Assembly (NCBI RefSeq): GCF_033807715.1 | Contig: NC_084599.1 | Location: 5,039,625-5,103,624, forward strand | Length of the DNA stretch: 64,000 nt | Direction: 5' to 3' | Source of the DNA: Cololabis saira | Taxonomy: Eukaryota; Chordata; Actinopteri; Beloniformes; Belonidae | Part shown: in pieces, positions 1-10,482 of the stretch | Position numbering within the stretch: the first letter of the stretch is position 1 | How the letters are laid out: every line of letters begins with the position of its first letter | Notes under the pieces: model-generated | Told to the model about the DNA's origin: nothing | The model's input: the letters and a program-made list of their open reading frames with translations, nothing else | Databases searched by the model: none | Made by a program: the position numbers and the translations under genes

Positions 1-85
1 TGCTCAGCAGGTACGTGGTCACCTGACCAACATCCAGGGCCGCCACGCTGAAGTTGACTGAAGTGGCCTCCTTGGGCAGCAGAAC
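1..85 (-). CDS. ctns: cystinosin, lumenal-domain exon (partial, runs off left edge)
   Basis: Read on the minus strand, a pyrimidine-rich tract and AG acceptor (AG at 87-86) open an exon starting in phase 0 with the peptide VLLPKEATSVNFSVAALDVG and then QVTTYLLS. This aligns with the cystinosin segment just before the first transmembrane helix (human VVVPPGVTNSSF, then NVGQLTVYL). Cystinosin is the lysosomal proton-coupled cystine exporter, and this part faces the lysosomal lumen. The sequon NFS is a possible N-glycosylation site. The exon continues past position 1, so the transmembrane PQ-loop region is outside the window. The identification rests on this exon plus two others with compatible phases, and I am fairly confident of it. 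Confidence 0.78.
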
Positions 86-278
86 CTGGAACAGACAGGA
101 GAACGGCGTTAAAGGCGTTTCATGTCCCACCCCCCGCCCCCCCCGTCGCCCCCCCGTCGCTCTGCTGCTGCTTCTGGTCCCACACTGATGCTGCTTTGCA
201 CTTTATTTGACGGAGCCAGATTTCCTCCGGCTTTCCTCTCCTCCTCCAGGACGGTGGTGCTCCAGTACGTCCTCAGAC

Positions 279-365
279 GCCAGGAGCACCAGGAGCACCA
301 GGAGCACCAGGAGCACCAGGAGCACCAGGAGCACCAGGAGCACCAGGAGCACCAGGAGCACCAGG
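279..365. repeat. 9-bp minisatellite (CAGGAGCAC)n
   Basis: About nine nearly perfect copies of a 9-bp unit lie in the ctns intron. Being a multiple of three, the array stays open in several frames and makes spurious repeat-peptide ORFs on both strands. I regard it as non-coding. Confidence 0.9.
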
Positions 366-840
366 GTAGAGGGCTGCATGGGGATCGGGTTCCGCCCGGT
401 CCCACGGGACGCAAATCCTGCAGGAGCGGGTGGTTTGAACTTTGGTCGGCTAAAAAAAACACTGCGGGATCGGGATGTAGCCTAGCGACCAGATGGAAAT
501 CAATGAGGTGGAAAAGAACCTCAAACAAAGTCTTTACTAAACAAAGACAAAGCAAGTCAGATATTTGGAGAAACAGTGTTTAGTGTCTGTGGAGCATCTT
601 GGAAGAGACGAGGGATTGGAACCAGCAGTCAGTCAGCAGCATTCTCTTCATACACAGATATGGAATGGCCAAGTGATTAATTTGTTAAATTAATACGTTT
701 CATTCATTAACTTTGTTTATTTTATGTTATTTATTAGTGTTATTTTAGCCACTCACAGTTACTCTCGTTGCTATAACCTCAATCATAATTGATGCGTGTA
801 CGAAAGGAGAAATAACTTGTGGATGACAATGATGGATTTG

Positions 841-2284
841 TATGGAGCTAGAACAGTCTCATAATTCACAAATGCACAGGACAAGTTTTACAAATGCACA
901 GACCGATTTGCAAATACACACACAGTTTCACACGTGCACAGAACAATTCACACGTGCGTAGGACAAGATACACAAATGTATTTTTGATGCACACACAAAT
1001 ATAACCTGATTTACACATGTTTTTTTGTCTGTGAGCTGCGCTGGATTTGTGTGTGAGTTTTGAGACTCTCCTGACGTGACAAGATCCACACGTAGGTTTT
1101 TTTTAACCCGGAAGGATCTGCAACCAATCAGATTAAAGGGGCGGATACACCTGCTGTTTGAGCTGCGTTAGCGCTGGTTTGTCGGGCTGATCAACCAGAG
1201 CCGTCAGGAGACTGCACTCCATCCTGCCGATGCAGCAGCTGATGAGAAACAGCGGAGATTTTTATATATTTGAACTACAGGTGTCTTTCAGGAGAACGAG
1301 CCTGTTGACGGGGGTGAATATTGCTGCAGTCTCGTTCTGGCTCTGGCCGTGGGTGGCGCTGGTCCCGGTCAGACCAGCTGACCAGGGACCAGACACGGAG
1401 GTCAGAAACAAGCAGCTGTTATCCTCACATTTATGATGTGACATCGCCACCACACAGAGACAAACGTGTGTCAAAACAGCGGTGGCAGATCAACACATTC
1501 CCGGTGCAGATAGAGTCATGCATGGGAAGATGCAGCCGTGATGATGCTGGTCGGGGTTTAGTCCACCGATCATCAAACATCTGAGCTGATACAGAGGTTC
1601 TTCGGTTATCAGTCGACTGATACCGACGTTACTCCAGATATTTGGGTAAATTAATCTCCTGACATGCGCGTGCTGCTCCACCTGGCCGCTGCTCGTCCCC
1701 GCCAGGCAGCGCAGCAGCTCTCTGCTGTCTGTCTGGTTCTGAGATGAATCAGCGGGACAGTAATACTTCGTGAAACCAAACGGAGCAAATATATAAAAAT
1801 CTCCGCTGTTTTTCATCATCAGTTGCTGCATCGGCAGGACTTGGAGTGCAGTCTCCTGACGGCTCTGGTTGATCAGCCCGACAAACCAGCGCTAACGCAG
1901 CTCAAACAGCAGGTGTATCCGCCCCTTTAATCTGATTGGTTGCAGATCCTTCCGGGTTAAAAAAAACCTACGTGTGGATCTTGTCACGTCAGGAGAGTCT
2001 CAAAACTCACACACAAATCCAGCGCAGCTCACAGACAAAAAAACATGTGTAAATCAGGTTATATTTGTGTGTGCATCAAAAATACATTTGTGTATCTTAT
2101 CCTACGCACGTGTGAATTGTTCTGTGCACGTGTGAAACTGTGTGTGTATTTGCAAATCGGTCTGTGCATTTGTAAAACTTGTCCTGTGCACGTGTGAAAC
2201 GGTGTGTGTATTTGCAAATCGGTCCGTGCATTTGTAAAACTTGTCCTGTGCATTTGTGAATTATGAGACTGTTCTAGCTCCATA
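841..2284. mobile_element. Fold-back DNA element with TIRs over 430 bp
   Basis: The left arm (841 to about 1275) is the near-exact reverse complement of the right arm (about 1790-2284). Both ends are TATGGAGCTAGAACAGTCTC. The flanks GATTTG (835-840 and 2285-2290) form a candidate 6-bp target duplication. The right arm is about 60 bp longer because of an internal tandem duplication at about 2131-2256. The central 500 bp has no credible ORF, so the element is non-autonomous. It lies in the ctns intron and could form a long hairpin in the transcript. The superfamily is not assigned. Confidence 0.85.
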
Positions 2285-2889
2285 GATTTGTATCTAACTT
2301 TGGGTCAGGTGACCTATGAACTGTCAATTATCCATCAAGCTCCACAATGATCATGTTAACATTAAATCAGATAAATTTGTCTGGACATTTCTCTTGCGGG
2401 ACGAGAGAAGAAACTAAATCAATGCATCTCTATTATCGTGAGGGCAGGAATTGTCAGAGTTTTGCAGGAGTGGATATAAAACAGGAGCAGGAGCGGGATG
2501 AAGAAAACAGCAGGGCTCTACACCAGGGTCATGTGATCAGCTGTCCTCACACGCCAGGAGCACCTGGGTCACGTCTCTAATGAATCAAACTACATCTGCA
2601 TAAACCATGAGCAGAGCTTCACGAGAGCGACCTTCGGACCACTCGTGCACGTCCAGTCAGCGTAGGTCACATGATTGTGCACATGACATGGTTGTCATGT
2701 GCACCAAGACGGTTCGTGGCAGAGCTGACGCACTAATGTGAGTCACTCCTGGTTTGAGCTGACGTTTTAAAGCAAGAGTGCACTGATGTGGCCTCGGCCT
2801 GAGTCACGGTTTACAACATCCTGCAGAGCAGAGAGGGGGGGGCCTAGCGGGCATGGGACCGTCTCAGAACACTTATCCATATAAGTCAC

Positions 2890-2980
2890 CTGTTGGGGCA
2901 GGGTTATTATGGAGGAATAGTCCTGCTTGGAGCTGTAGGTCACGTTCAGGTGAATCACCGTTGGCTGCTTGACGGCTGAG
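2890..2980 (-). CDS. ctns: cystinosin, lumenal-domain exon
   Basis: This 91-nt minus-strand exon lies between an acceptor (TTTCCTGCAG, ending at 2981) and a donor (CAG|GTGACT at 2889-2888). It begins with one nucleotide completing a Ser codon left by the upstream exon, then 30 codons, and ends in phase 0, which matches the start of the next exon at 85. The peptide has PTVIHLNVTYSS and SSIITLPQQ, the fish counterpart of human ATLVITFEITF and ITILELPDE. The sequon NVT is present. Frame, phase and family similarity all agree. The intron to the next exon (86-2889) holds a large fold-back element. Confidence 0.78.
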
Positions 2981-3197
2981 CTGCAGGAAACACAGAAACA
3001 AGGGAGTTAAGTGTAGACAACTCTGATCTGATCGTGTGATGATTGAGCATCCAACATCTCTTTACTGCAGCCTGGACAGACTCACGCAAACGGCTTCTTC
3101 TGGACTAACTTATACTTCCAGGAAGCAGCAGCAAAAACACACACGTGCAGCCAATCAGAGACGTAGGTGGAGCAACAACCAGACTAGTGTCGACAAA

Positions 3198-4073
3198 TGG
3201 CACTTTTCCACTAGCACCTACTCGGCTCTACTCATCTCAGCTCGGCCTAGAACCTGGAGGAGATGATAGATGTGCTGCTGGGTCTGTGGCTTGTGTTCCA
3301 TATCAAGTTAAAAAATGAGAGAGAGAGAAACTTCAAGCGGAGACTCTTTTTTTTTTGTTTGTTTGTCTCGGTGCTGCTGAAAAGTCATCTGGAGCCGCGA
3401 GCAGCTATGAAGAGACAGAGCTCCTGGTAGATCTGGTCGTTCCTTATCTCCGTCTAGATCTTTTTAATTCTCTCCTCAGCACCAGGTTTATGAACATCTG
3501 ACCCTCAGAGTTGGATCATGAAACAGACTTCTGCTGCCGTTGCTGGTTGAATAAAATGAACAAGAATCCGTCAGAGTCTCTTTCTCTGATTTCCTCCTCC
3601 TGACTCAGACGTCTGACTCCAACCCCCCGACCAATCGGTGGCCTGTAAAGTAAACTTTATTTGTACAGCGCCCTTCACAGACCATGGTCACAGAGCGCTT
3701 CACAATTAAAATAAAAACACAGTTAAGAGATACATACAAAGTTTAAGATTAAAAGGCCAAGACAACACATTTACGATCATAACAGCCCCAAGACAATTAG
3801 GCAAAAGCCTGCACAAATAAAAAGGTTTTAAGTTGCCTTTTGAAGGAGTCAACAGACTCCATGGAACGCAGAGAGAGTGGAAGATCGTTCCAAAGCCTGG
3901 GAGCAACGGCCTGGAAGGATCGGTCTCCTCTGGTCCGGAAGCGAGTACGAGCTTAGAACCTCGGCAGAATAGGTACAGAAAAGTATCTACTCGGCACGTT
4001 AGATCCCTGGTGGAAAAGAACCAAACCGAGGCGAGTCGAGTCGGGCTGAGTAGGTACTAGTGGAAAAACGCCA
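3198..4073. mobile_element. Non-autonomous TIR element in ctns intron
   Basis: The left end TGGCACTTTTCCACTAG (3198-3214) mirrors the right end CTAGTGGAAAAACGCCA (4057-4073), and both continue inward with ACCTACTCGGC-like sequence. The interior contains an unrelated LINE-like segment (3640-3950). There is no transposase ORF and no clear target duplication. The ends resemble a MITE family common in fish. Confidence 0.65.
3640..3950 (-). repeat. Antisense LINE/SINE 3'-region repeat
   Basis: The segment begins with TTTATTTGTACAGCGCCCTTCA and contains the typical fish-repeat phrases GGAGTCAACAGACTCC and GATCGTTCCAAAGCCTGGGAGC. On the minus strand it would end in a poorly conserved AATAAA-like tail. 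No protein is encoded. It is nested in the TIR element 3198-4073. Confidence 0.5.
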
Positions 4074-4156
4074 AAAAGCATCCAACATGGCTGCAGAGGA
4101 GCGGAGGCTGGAGGAATGATGAGCCCAGACGTTAGCAGGCGGGTTTCTATGCTTAC

Positions 4157-4235
4157 CTGGATGAAACTGTGACAGAGGTGTTGGAGAAGTCCTGAAGGGT
4201 GACGGTGCTGGGAGCAACCAGACGCACTGCAGACG
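4157..4235 (-). CDS. ctns: cystinosin, first lumenal-domain exon after the signal peptide
   Basis: This 79-nt minus-strand exon is bounded by TTGTAG|CG and CAG|GTAAGC. It has 2 + 75 + 2 nucleotides, so it expects one nucleotide from the upstream exon and passes AG to the downstream one, where AGC (Ser) forms. The peptide SAVRLVAPSTVTLQDFSNTS matches the start of mature cystinosin (human [20 protein letters not shown]). The sequon NTS is present. The preceding exon should encode the initiator Met and signal peptide and end in phase 1. I searched 4236-8656 by eye and found no convincing candidate, so the 5' coding exon is unplaced. Confidence 0.76.
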
Positions 4236-5529
4236 CTACAAGACAACAACGGGAGATGTAAAAACACAAACCCACACAGACAAACATCAAAGGCCTACAT
4301 GCATCAGCATAACGCCTGCAGCTGCTGCACACGAACCCTTTCAGGGACGTCTTTTGCTCAGTTTTTCCTGGCTGTCCACTGTCCAGCAGTTTCTGAACCG
4401 TTTCTGTACTTCCTGAACACAAACATGTAGAAAAACTATTCCACAGGATTTCAGGTTCAGGGAAATCAGTTCTTGCCCATCAATACTTAGTCATCTGAAT
4501 TCCTTTCTTCTGTATTTCAGAAAGATGTGCTCAAATTTAACATGTGATTGCAACAAAAACTCTAATTCTAGTAACTGGAAGTGGGTGGATCTGTACGGTC
4601 GGGTTGGCGTTGCCATGGTGAATCACAGCAACGGAGCTCCATGATCTTTTTATAGTCGCATCGATCATGATGAAGTCGAGCTGACTGAACCGACTCTAAA
4701 CCACTGGTATGAAACTGTAAACTCTGGATTCCTCGTCTTAGTTGTTTTTTAGATTCAAAGATTGCTGAAAATCTTTTCTGGGTCAGGTTTGAAAACTATT
4801 GGCCCTGGTTAGGGTTTTTATTTTTAATTAGTCCAAAGGCTCACTATGAATGAAAACACATGAAAGTATAATTGTCTGTCTTTATATGTAGGATGTTTGA
4901 ATTAAATCCTGGATATCACAAAGAATTGGACGAGGATCTGAGATCAGAATCTGAGATTCAGGAGCTCAATTTTTTCAAATAAAAAGCTCCAAATGTTTAA
5001 CTGTGGATGCCAAAGGGCCGTTAATCCTCAGCTGCAGCATTTAGAGCGTTTAAGCCGCTGCCCCGTCATCATCGTGTTAACCCCGCCCACAGACTCTCTC
5101 TACTATGGTGGCTGGACGTCCCTGCAAAGCACATTTAGGTTTGCCAGCGGTACGTCTAGATCTCTAGGTTATGAAGAATCTGCTCTGGGATACGACTGGT
5201 GAGCAGCAGTTTCCAGAACGCTGCTGGAGACGTTGAGGAGGTCAGAAGGAGCTCAGCTGAACGTTGTACCAGGGCAGCATGACAGCACTGCACCTCCACA
5301 CTGAATCCAGAAAAACCCTGGACAAAACTGTACCCATCATTTTCATCGATCGGCTTCCACTGGTCGTTGAAAATGTGCGGCATGCCTGAACATCTGGAGG
5401 CGTGGCACCGTTTCCCGGGAAACTGCTCTTTGTTTAATCTTGAGTTTAATTTGTTATTTAGTAAAATACAAATGACAAATAAGTCTGGGTTGTTGGAACA
5501 GGGCTCAGCATCAGCCGATATCCAAACTA
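4236..5529. other. ctns intron, no further feature recognised
   Basis: AT-rich intronic sequence. I see no exon with acceptable splice borders, no tandem repeat and no clear terminal repeats. Confidence 0.5.
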
Positions 5530-5680
5530 TTCAATTACATTTTATTCATATAGCGTCTAATACAACAAAGGTTGTCTCTAGGATCTTTCCACAGACCCAG
5601 AACATGAACCCCAGAGCAATTATTACATAATGGCAGGTAAAAACTCCCCTAGTGGGAGAAAAGCAGCTAAATAAGCAGGT
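5530..5680 (-). repeat. L2/Maui LINE 3' tail (antisense)
   Basis: Read on the minus strand this matches the 3' UTR of the L2 copies at 24.7-26.1 kb and 49.7-50.9 kb: GGGGAGTTTTTACCTGCCAT, then a GAGACAAC..TTGTATTAGACGCTAT tail. It is a short, severely 5'-truncated insertion. Confidence 0.75.
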
Positions 5681-7336
5681 TAATGGCGATGCGACTTTGT
5701 TCTCTCGGAGCCGGATGACTGATCTTTGGTTTGGGTCGTTCTCCGTGAGAACACTTCAGAAAGGGAGCTGATGTTTGTGACCCGACTCCAACTCACAGTC
5801 TCAGGTTTTAGCCAGCCAGTGTAACAGTGATGGAAAATGCACTTTAATCATTTTTGTTTTCAATTGTATTTGGGTATTTTTTTGATCATTTATTCATTTT
5901 GTTGAATATTTGTGAATTTTATCTCAATGAGTTGTTTTATTTTATTGTTATCTTTATTTGCGTCTCCTGAGGAAACTACTTTTTTGGCTGTGCCTTCTTT
6001 CTGTCCCTCCTGGAGTTCCGTAGGTCCTTATATCAGCTCCTCACAGTGCTGTGCTGCATTGATGAGGGTGTTAAGAATTGCTGCTGCGATTTTTAACAGG
6101 TTTTCTTTGAAAAACTATCCGTTTATGTTGACATTTTTGGCGCATATTACATAATTTAAATACCGCTAACATTACGTAGCTGTTTTATGTGGTTTCAACC
6201 ATTAATAATAATAATAAATAATTAATCATTAACTTTTTATGGATGTTTTTGTTTCCGCGCCTTTTGTATAACGGCAGGCTGTGACGTAATGTAAACCAGA
6301 CAGCGCTGCAGAGCTGTTGAGCACACATTTTCTAATTTTTATTTTACTTGTTCAGGAGCAGAAGGTGCAGAAATGGGTCCAGAAGACGCTACATGTGTTT
6401 TTATGTCATCTGCAGTTATGTTTCCTTTGTTAAATGTAGTTGTTTTCACTGTGTTTACCCCACATATACAGCGTTTGTTTTGACCGTTAGGTGTCACTGT
6501 TCCCATATTGGTTATCATGGTTTGAGATTTATTAGTTAAAAACAAAGTGTTTTCCTGTCTGTTTTAATAGCTTTTATTTAGTAAAGTGTAAGAGTGCATT
6601 TCTCTGCATTTCTTCTCTAAAAGGAAATCAATTAAATCACATGGTGCTGTGTTGCATTGATGAGGGAGCAGAAAGTGCAGAAAAGGGTCCAGAAGACTCC
6701 TAAATGTGTTTTTATGTCTTCTGCAGAAGCAAATAAATGCAGGAAAACAACCACTGACTCATGGTTATTCCCTCCTGATCCAAACCTGTTGCACCAGCTC
6801 ACACAAACAAAGCTCTGCTCTCTTTTGAGGACTTTTGAGGAGCCAGATGTTCAGCTCCAACCTGGAAAACCCGCCTCAGGCCTCCGAGCTCCTCTGTGAG
6901 AGGTTGGAGCTGGACATCCGAGCCGCCAAAGCTGCAACGTTTTTCCTCGTGCAGTTTGTGTCAAAAGCCAAAATAAAGGAGTGAGTCACCGGAGGTCGTG
7001 GTCAGCACCCCGAGGAGCAGCAGCTGAGCAGGAAGCCAGGTCTGAAGCAACCGCCGGCCAGCCATCTCTGCAGGACGCCCACCTGGAACGCAGCAGCAGC
7101 AGACACAGCAGCTTTACATCAGCTTTACACCAGGGCACTTCTTTACACAGAAAGCATGAGGAAATAGTTCCTACTTCCTACTAAACAGTTCCTTTAACAA
7201 GAAAAACATCTGCCAGAAGCAAATATCTGACCACAGACTCGATTTAGGAAGAAAACTGGCCGCCCCTATTTACAAGACACCCAGACGGTTCTCACAGAGC
7301 GATCGAAGCTGGTGGAACCAGAACACAACTGCTCCC
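5681..7336. other. ctns intron, unremarkable
   Basis: The segments at about 6350-6410 and 6655-6725 are diverged direct copies of each other (GCAGAA.GTGCAGAAA.GGGTCCAGAAGACKC), i.e. an old duplication about 305 bp apart. Nothing else is supported. Confidence 0.45.
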
Positions 7337-8036
7337 AGAGCAGCCCAGTTACCCAGGGCAACCCAGTTACCCAGGGCAACCTAGAGCAGTGTCTCCCAAC
7401 CTGGGGTCCGGGCCCCCCCTGGGGGGCGCCAGAGATCTCTGGGGGGGCGTGAAACTTTGTCTGCTCTGAGGATATGCAGTTGTAAAAATTATATTTTCCC
7501 ATGTTAAATAAATAAAAAAAAAATCATAATTAACACACCTAATGGAATACAGTAATCCAAGTCTGTATAAACCCACTTAGAAATATATTTTAGTCATTTT
7601 AAAATACTAAGAAAAATTAAAAAAAATACTAAGTTATTTATCAGGATAAAAACTTAAAAACGTATTATTATATCATTATTCCACATTTAATCACACTACT
7701 ACTCTGACAGGTTGTTAAAGGAAAAATGTAAAAAGATTTTGCTCTCATATTAAAAGAGACATTTTTCAGAAATATTTTTATGTCCTTGCAATTATTTTTT
7801 TGTGCGTATTTTACGGGTTGGGGGGCCCGGCTGGTCTTAGACATAAGTAGGGGGGAACAACGAAAAAAGGTTGGGAACCACTGACCTAGAGCAACCCAGT
7901 TACCCAGGGTAACCTAGGGTAACCATGGGTTAACCATGGGTTACCCTAGGTTACCCTGGGTAACCTAGGGCCCCCTGGGTAACCCAGGTAACCCAGGGTA
8001 ACCTAGGGCCACCCAGAGTTACTGTGGGTTACAAGC
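7337..8036. repeat. Degenerate GGTTACCC/GGGTAACC palindromic array, split by a hAT element
   Basis: Two flanking tracts (7337-7386 and 7884-8036) consist almost entirely of GTTACCCAGGG, GGTAACCTAGGG and ATGGGTTAACC words in alternating orientation, giving many short self-complementary stretches. The hAT element 7387-7883 sits inside the array, and its 8-bp target duplication is part of the array sequence. Confidence 0.75.
7387..7883. mobile_element. Non-autonomous hAT element with perfect 8-bp target duplication
   Basis: The termini CAGTGTCTCCCAACCTGGG and AAAAAGGTTGGGAACCACTG are imperfect inverted repeats of the hAT type (CAGTGGTTCCCAACC). The 8-bp direct repeat ACCTAGAG flanks the element exactly (7379-7386 and 7884-7891). 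The roughly 500-bp interior is AT-rich with no ORF. Confidence 0.88.
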
Positions 8037-8656
8037 TTCTCCTGCCTCTTCTCTCCAAACATCCTAACAGAACTTAACCCCTCGCTCCTTTGCACGTTTC
8101 CATTACATGTACTTTTGGTTTTCCTTTCTGTTTAAACTTTGTAATTTACTTCTTTGTTTACAAATGTTCATGTACTTTTTGGCTTGAATGTTTTCCTCTT
8201 TCTGTGATCCGCATTACATAAAATCATCTACCAATGTGATGTGGTTGTGGGACTAGTTTACGGCGTCCCTCGGAGGGACACCTGCGTTTGTGAGCGCGGA
8301 GCTTCGGCCGACTCCCTCTCCTCATCCACAACAATGTTACGCAAGTTTCATAAATACATTCAAGTTTCTTCTGAAAGCCTAACGCGTTAATACAACGGGA
8401 CAGGTCATCTTAAAGGGTTTAAATTCGCTCACCACACTACAGTCAAACCAGAATAATGACTCTCCTCGGAACTTGAGAGCCTGAATAAGAAGTTAACCGC
8501 TAGACAGATGACAACAACCGAACCACGACCGCTGGTCTCCGGGACTAACACGACACTGGCGGGAGACGCGGCGACGACAACGACAGGAGACGAGCAGAGG
8601 GACCCGTCTGACTGAAAAGAGACACTTTAAACATTCACGAGTGAAGGAGTGACAGT
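8037..8656. other. Sequence downstream of the ctns first exon
   Basis: CpG density rises towards 8656. No coding exon was recognised. Confidence 0.4.
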
Positions 8657-8860
8657 TACCTGAACCTGACGTCCGGGATGCTCACGAGACTCCGGCACTT
8701 CTTCTTGTGTTTGTGGGCGGCGGAGGGATATTTCTGGTGGTGAGCGCCCCCTGGCGGCGGAGGGATATCCTCATAGATGACTCGTCCGCGCTGCTGCCAA
8801 TGCAGAGCGACGTCGTCACACGGCGGCCATCTTGCCTCGGGGGAGCTCGCTCACTCATAA
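8657..8860 (-). promoter_or_regulatory. ctns: CpG-rich promoter and probable non-coding first exon of ctns
   Basis: On the minus strand a strong donor (CAG|GTAACT) ends a CpG-rich segment at 8657. The only ATG frame examined (near 8777, in CTATGAGGATATCC) stops before the donor, which suits a non-coding first exon; human CTNS also begins with non-coding exons. Next to it at about 8820-8835 is CGGCGGCCATCTTGCC, whose reverse complement is a YY1-type AAGATGGCCGCC site found in housekeeping promoters. No TATA box is apparent. Assignment to ctns is inferred from strand and position, and no transcript evidence is available. Confidence 0.45.
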
Positions 8861-9191
8861 CATTGTGTTTAATGGTGCATGTACTGCTTAAACAACCTTA
8901 ACTTGCTCAATTTTCAACAGATTTTCAAACAGTTTGGTTTGTTATGAACGTCAGAGATGTAGTTAGGACACTGCATAATTGTGAATAATTAAAAACATTG
9001 ACAAACATACTTTTACGTCTGATTAATCAGCCATTGATTTCCCCTAGATTTTGACTTTTGGCATTAACTGTTAAAGGAAAAATCCACTACTGGTCAACCT
9101 CTACCTGAAATGTACACGAGAGCTTTGTCCACAAGACCATGAAAGCGAGTGTGAAGGAGCTGTGGTCGTGAACAAGGGCAGGAATGTCGGC
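8861..9191. other. Intergenic, no feature
   Basis: Non-coding, AT-rich. There is no evidence of a divergent gene sharing the ctns promoter. Confidence 0.4.
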
Positions 9192-9471
9192 GAACGGAGA
9201 TGGAAGCTCTTGGACTTGTTCACCAGAGGACGTGTCTGCGGCTGACAGGCCATTGATAGATGAACGGAGATGGAAGCTCTTGGACTTGTTCACCAGAGGA
9301 CGTGTCTATGGCTGACAGGTCATTGACAGATGAACGGAGATGGAAGCTCTTGGACTTGTTCACCAGAGGACGTGTCTACGGCTGATAGGTCATTGATAGA
9401 TGAACGGAGATGGAAGCTCTTGGACTTGTTCACCAGAGGACGTGTCTGCGACTGACAGGCCATTGACAGAT
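9192..9471. repeat. 70-bp tandem repeat, four copies
   Basis: Units starting GAACGGAGATGGAAGCTCTT begin at 9192, 9262, 9332 and 9402 with a constant 70-bp period and a few substitutions. Since 70 is not divisible by three, each unit changes frame, so the repeated peptide seen on the minus strand is not a protein. Confidence 0.92.
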
Positions 9472-10476
9472 GTGTCAGTCTGGTGGGACTGGGCAGCAGA
9501 GGCTGATAGGGACTCCGTGACATTTCCTTTGCTGCTGGGTTTAACAAATCCACTCCGGGCCATCAGCCTTCCAAAGATGTACTTGAACTGGCTGGCGTTA
9601 GGGTTGTTATTCCATCCATCTAACACAAACATGTATGAGTATGTTAAACAGAAAAAAGGAAATTATAAATAGCCACCCCAAATTATCTTTCCACATAAAT
9701 GAAGTTCTAGGACATTATCATAGAATTCAGACTGTATCACAGTGGTGACAAATTAAGAAAACAGATAGAAAAGGACAGACAGATTTGTGACACTTCCACA
9801 GTGTTTCCCCTAGGTTTTTTTTTCCAAAGGGTGATGGTCGTCTATCTTGTGTGTCACTGTAACATTTGCCTGATAAAGACCTAGTTGAAACGTTGCAAAC
9901 CTATAATAAACAGTGCGTTTTTTGGAGCTAGTAGACAGTGTGTGGACATTCCTCTTCTTTTTTCTAAATATAATTTATGAACCGTAGCAGATGATGGAGT
10001 TGAAGAGGAGCTCCAGGTGGTCCTGGCTGAACCTGTAGGTCACGACATATCACTGTCCTTCAAGCAGGAACCATCATCATCAATGTGTCAATATTGATGA
10101 TGAAGCCCAGGATAGAGAGGAACCTTCAAAAGCAAATATTGTATTACTATGATGATCCAGCTAAAACACAACACAAGAAATCAGGGATGCAGACACAAGC
10201 AGAATGCTATGAAAATAGTAGATACTTCCAGAGCAGCAGTTCTCAGGGAGCTGTCAGGGCAGACACGAATCCACATTTCACACAAATCACTTCATTACCA
10301 TACTTTGAGAAATAAGCGGGCCGTAACCTAAAGCTGACAAGTTTGCATCCCTGATCTTAAAAGTATAATCAATGAGAGCTGAGGTTTTGCATATTTAAAG
10401 TTACTTTTAGGACACTAAACCTGCTACAATCAGTTCACAACATAACATGCAGACCAGTGAAATACATACCATATTG
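9472..10476. other. Intergenic, possible LINE tail
   Basis: At about 9870-9925 the phrase CCTGATAAAGACCTAGTTGAAACGTTGC followed by AATAAA resembles 3' tails of fish L1/Tx1-type LINEs. The rest shows nothing. Confidence 0.35.
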
Positions 10477-10482
10477 TGATTG

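Noticed and set aside
109..583. Repeat-peptide open frames over the (CAGGAGCAC)n array
   Set aside because: A 9-bp tandem repeat is open by arithmetic in several frames. There is no splice or start context, and it lies inside a ctns intron.
7075..7165. Hydrophobic KLLCLLLLRS stretch before a GT on the minus strand, considered as the ctns signal-peptide exon
   Set aside because: The frame required by the downstream exon (phase 1) contains a stop, and no ATG opens the hydrophobic frame.
9087..9632. Repeated peptide on the minus strand over the 70-bp array
   Set aside because: The 70-bp period shifts frame each unit, so the peptide is not maintained as one protein. A small ATG frame at 9139 ending at a donor-like site also lacks any similarity.
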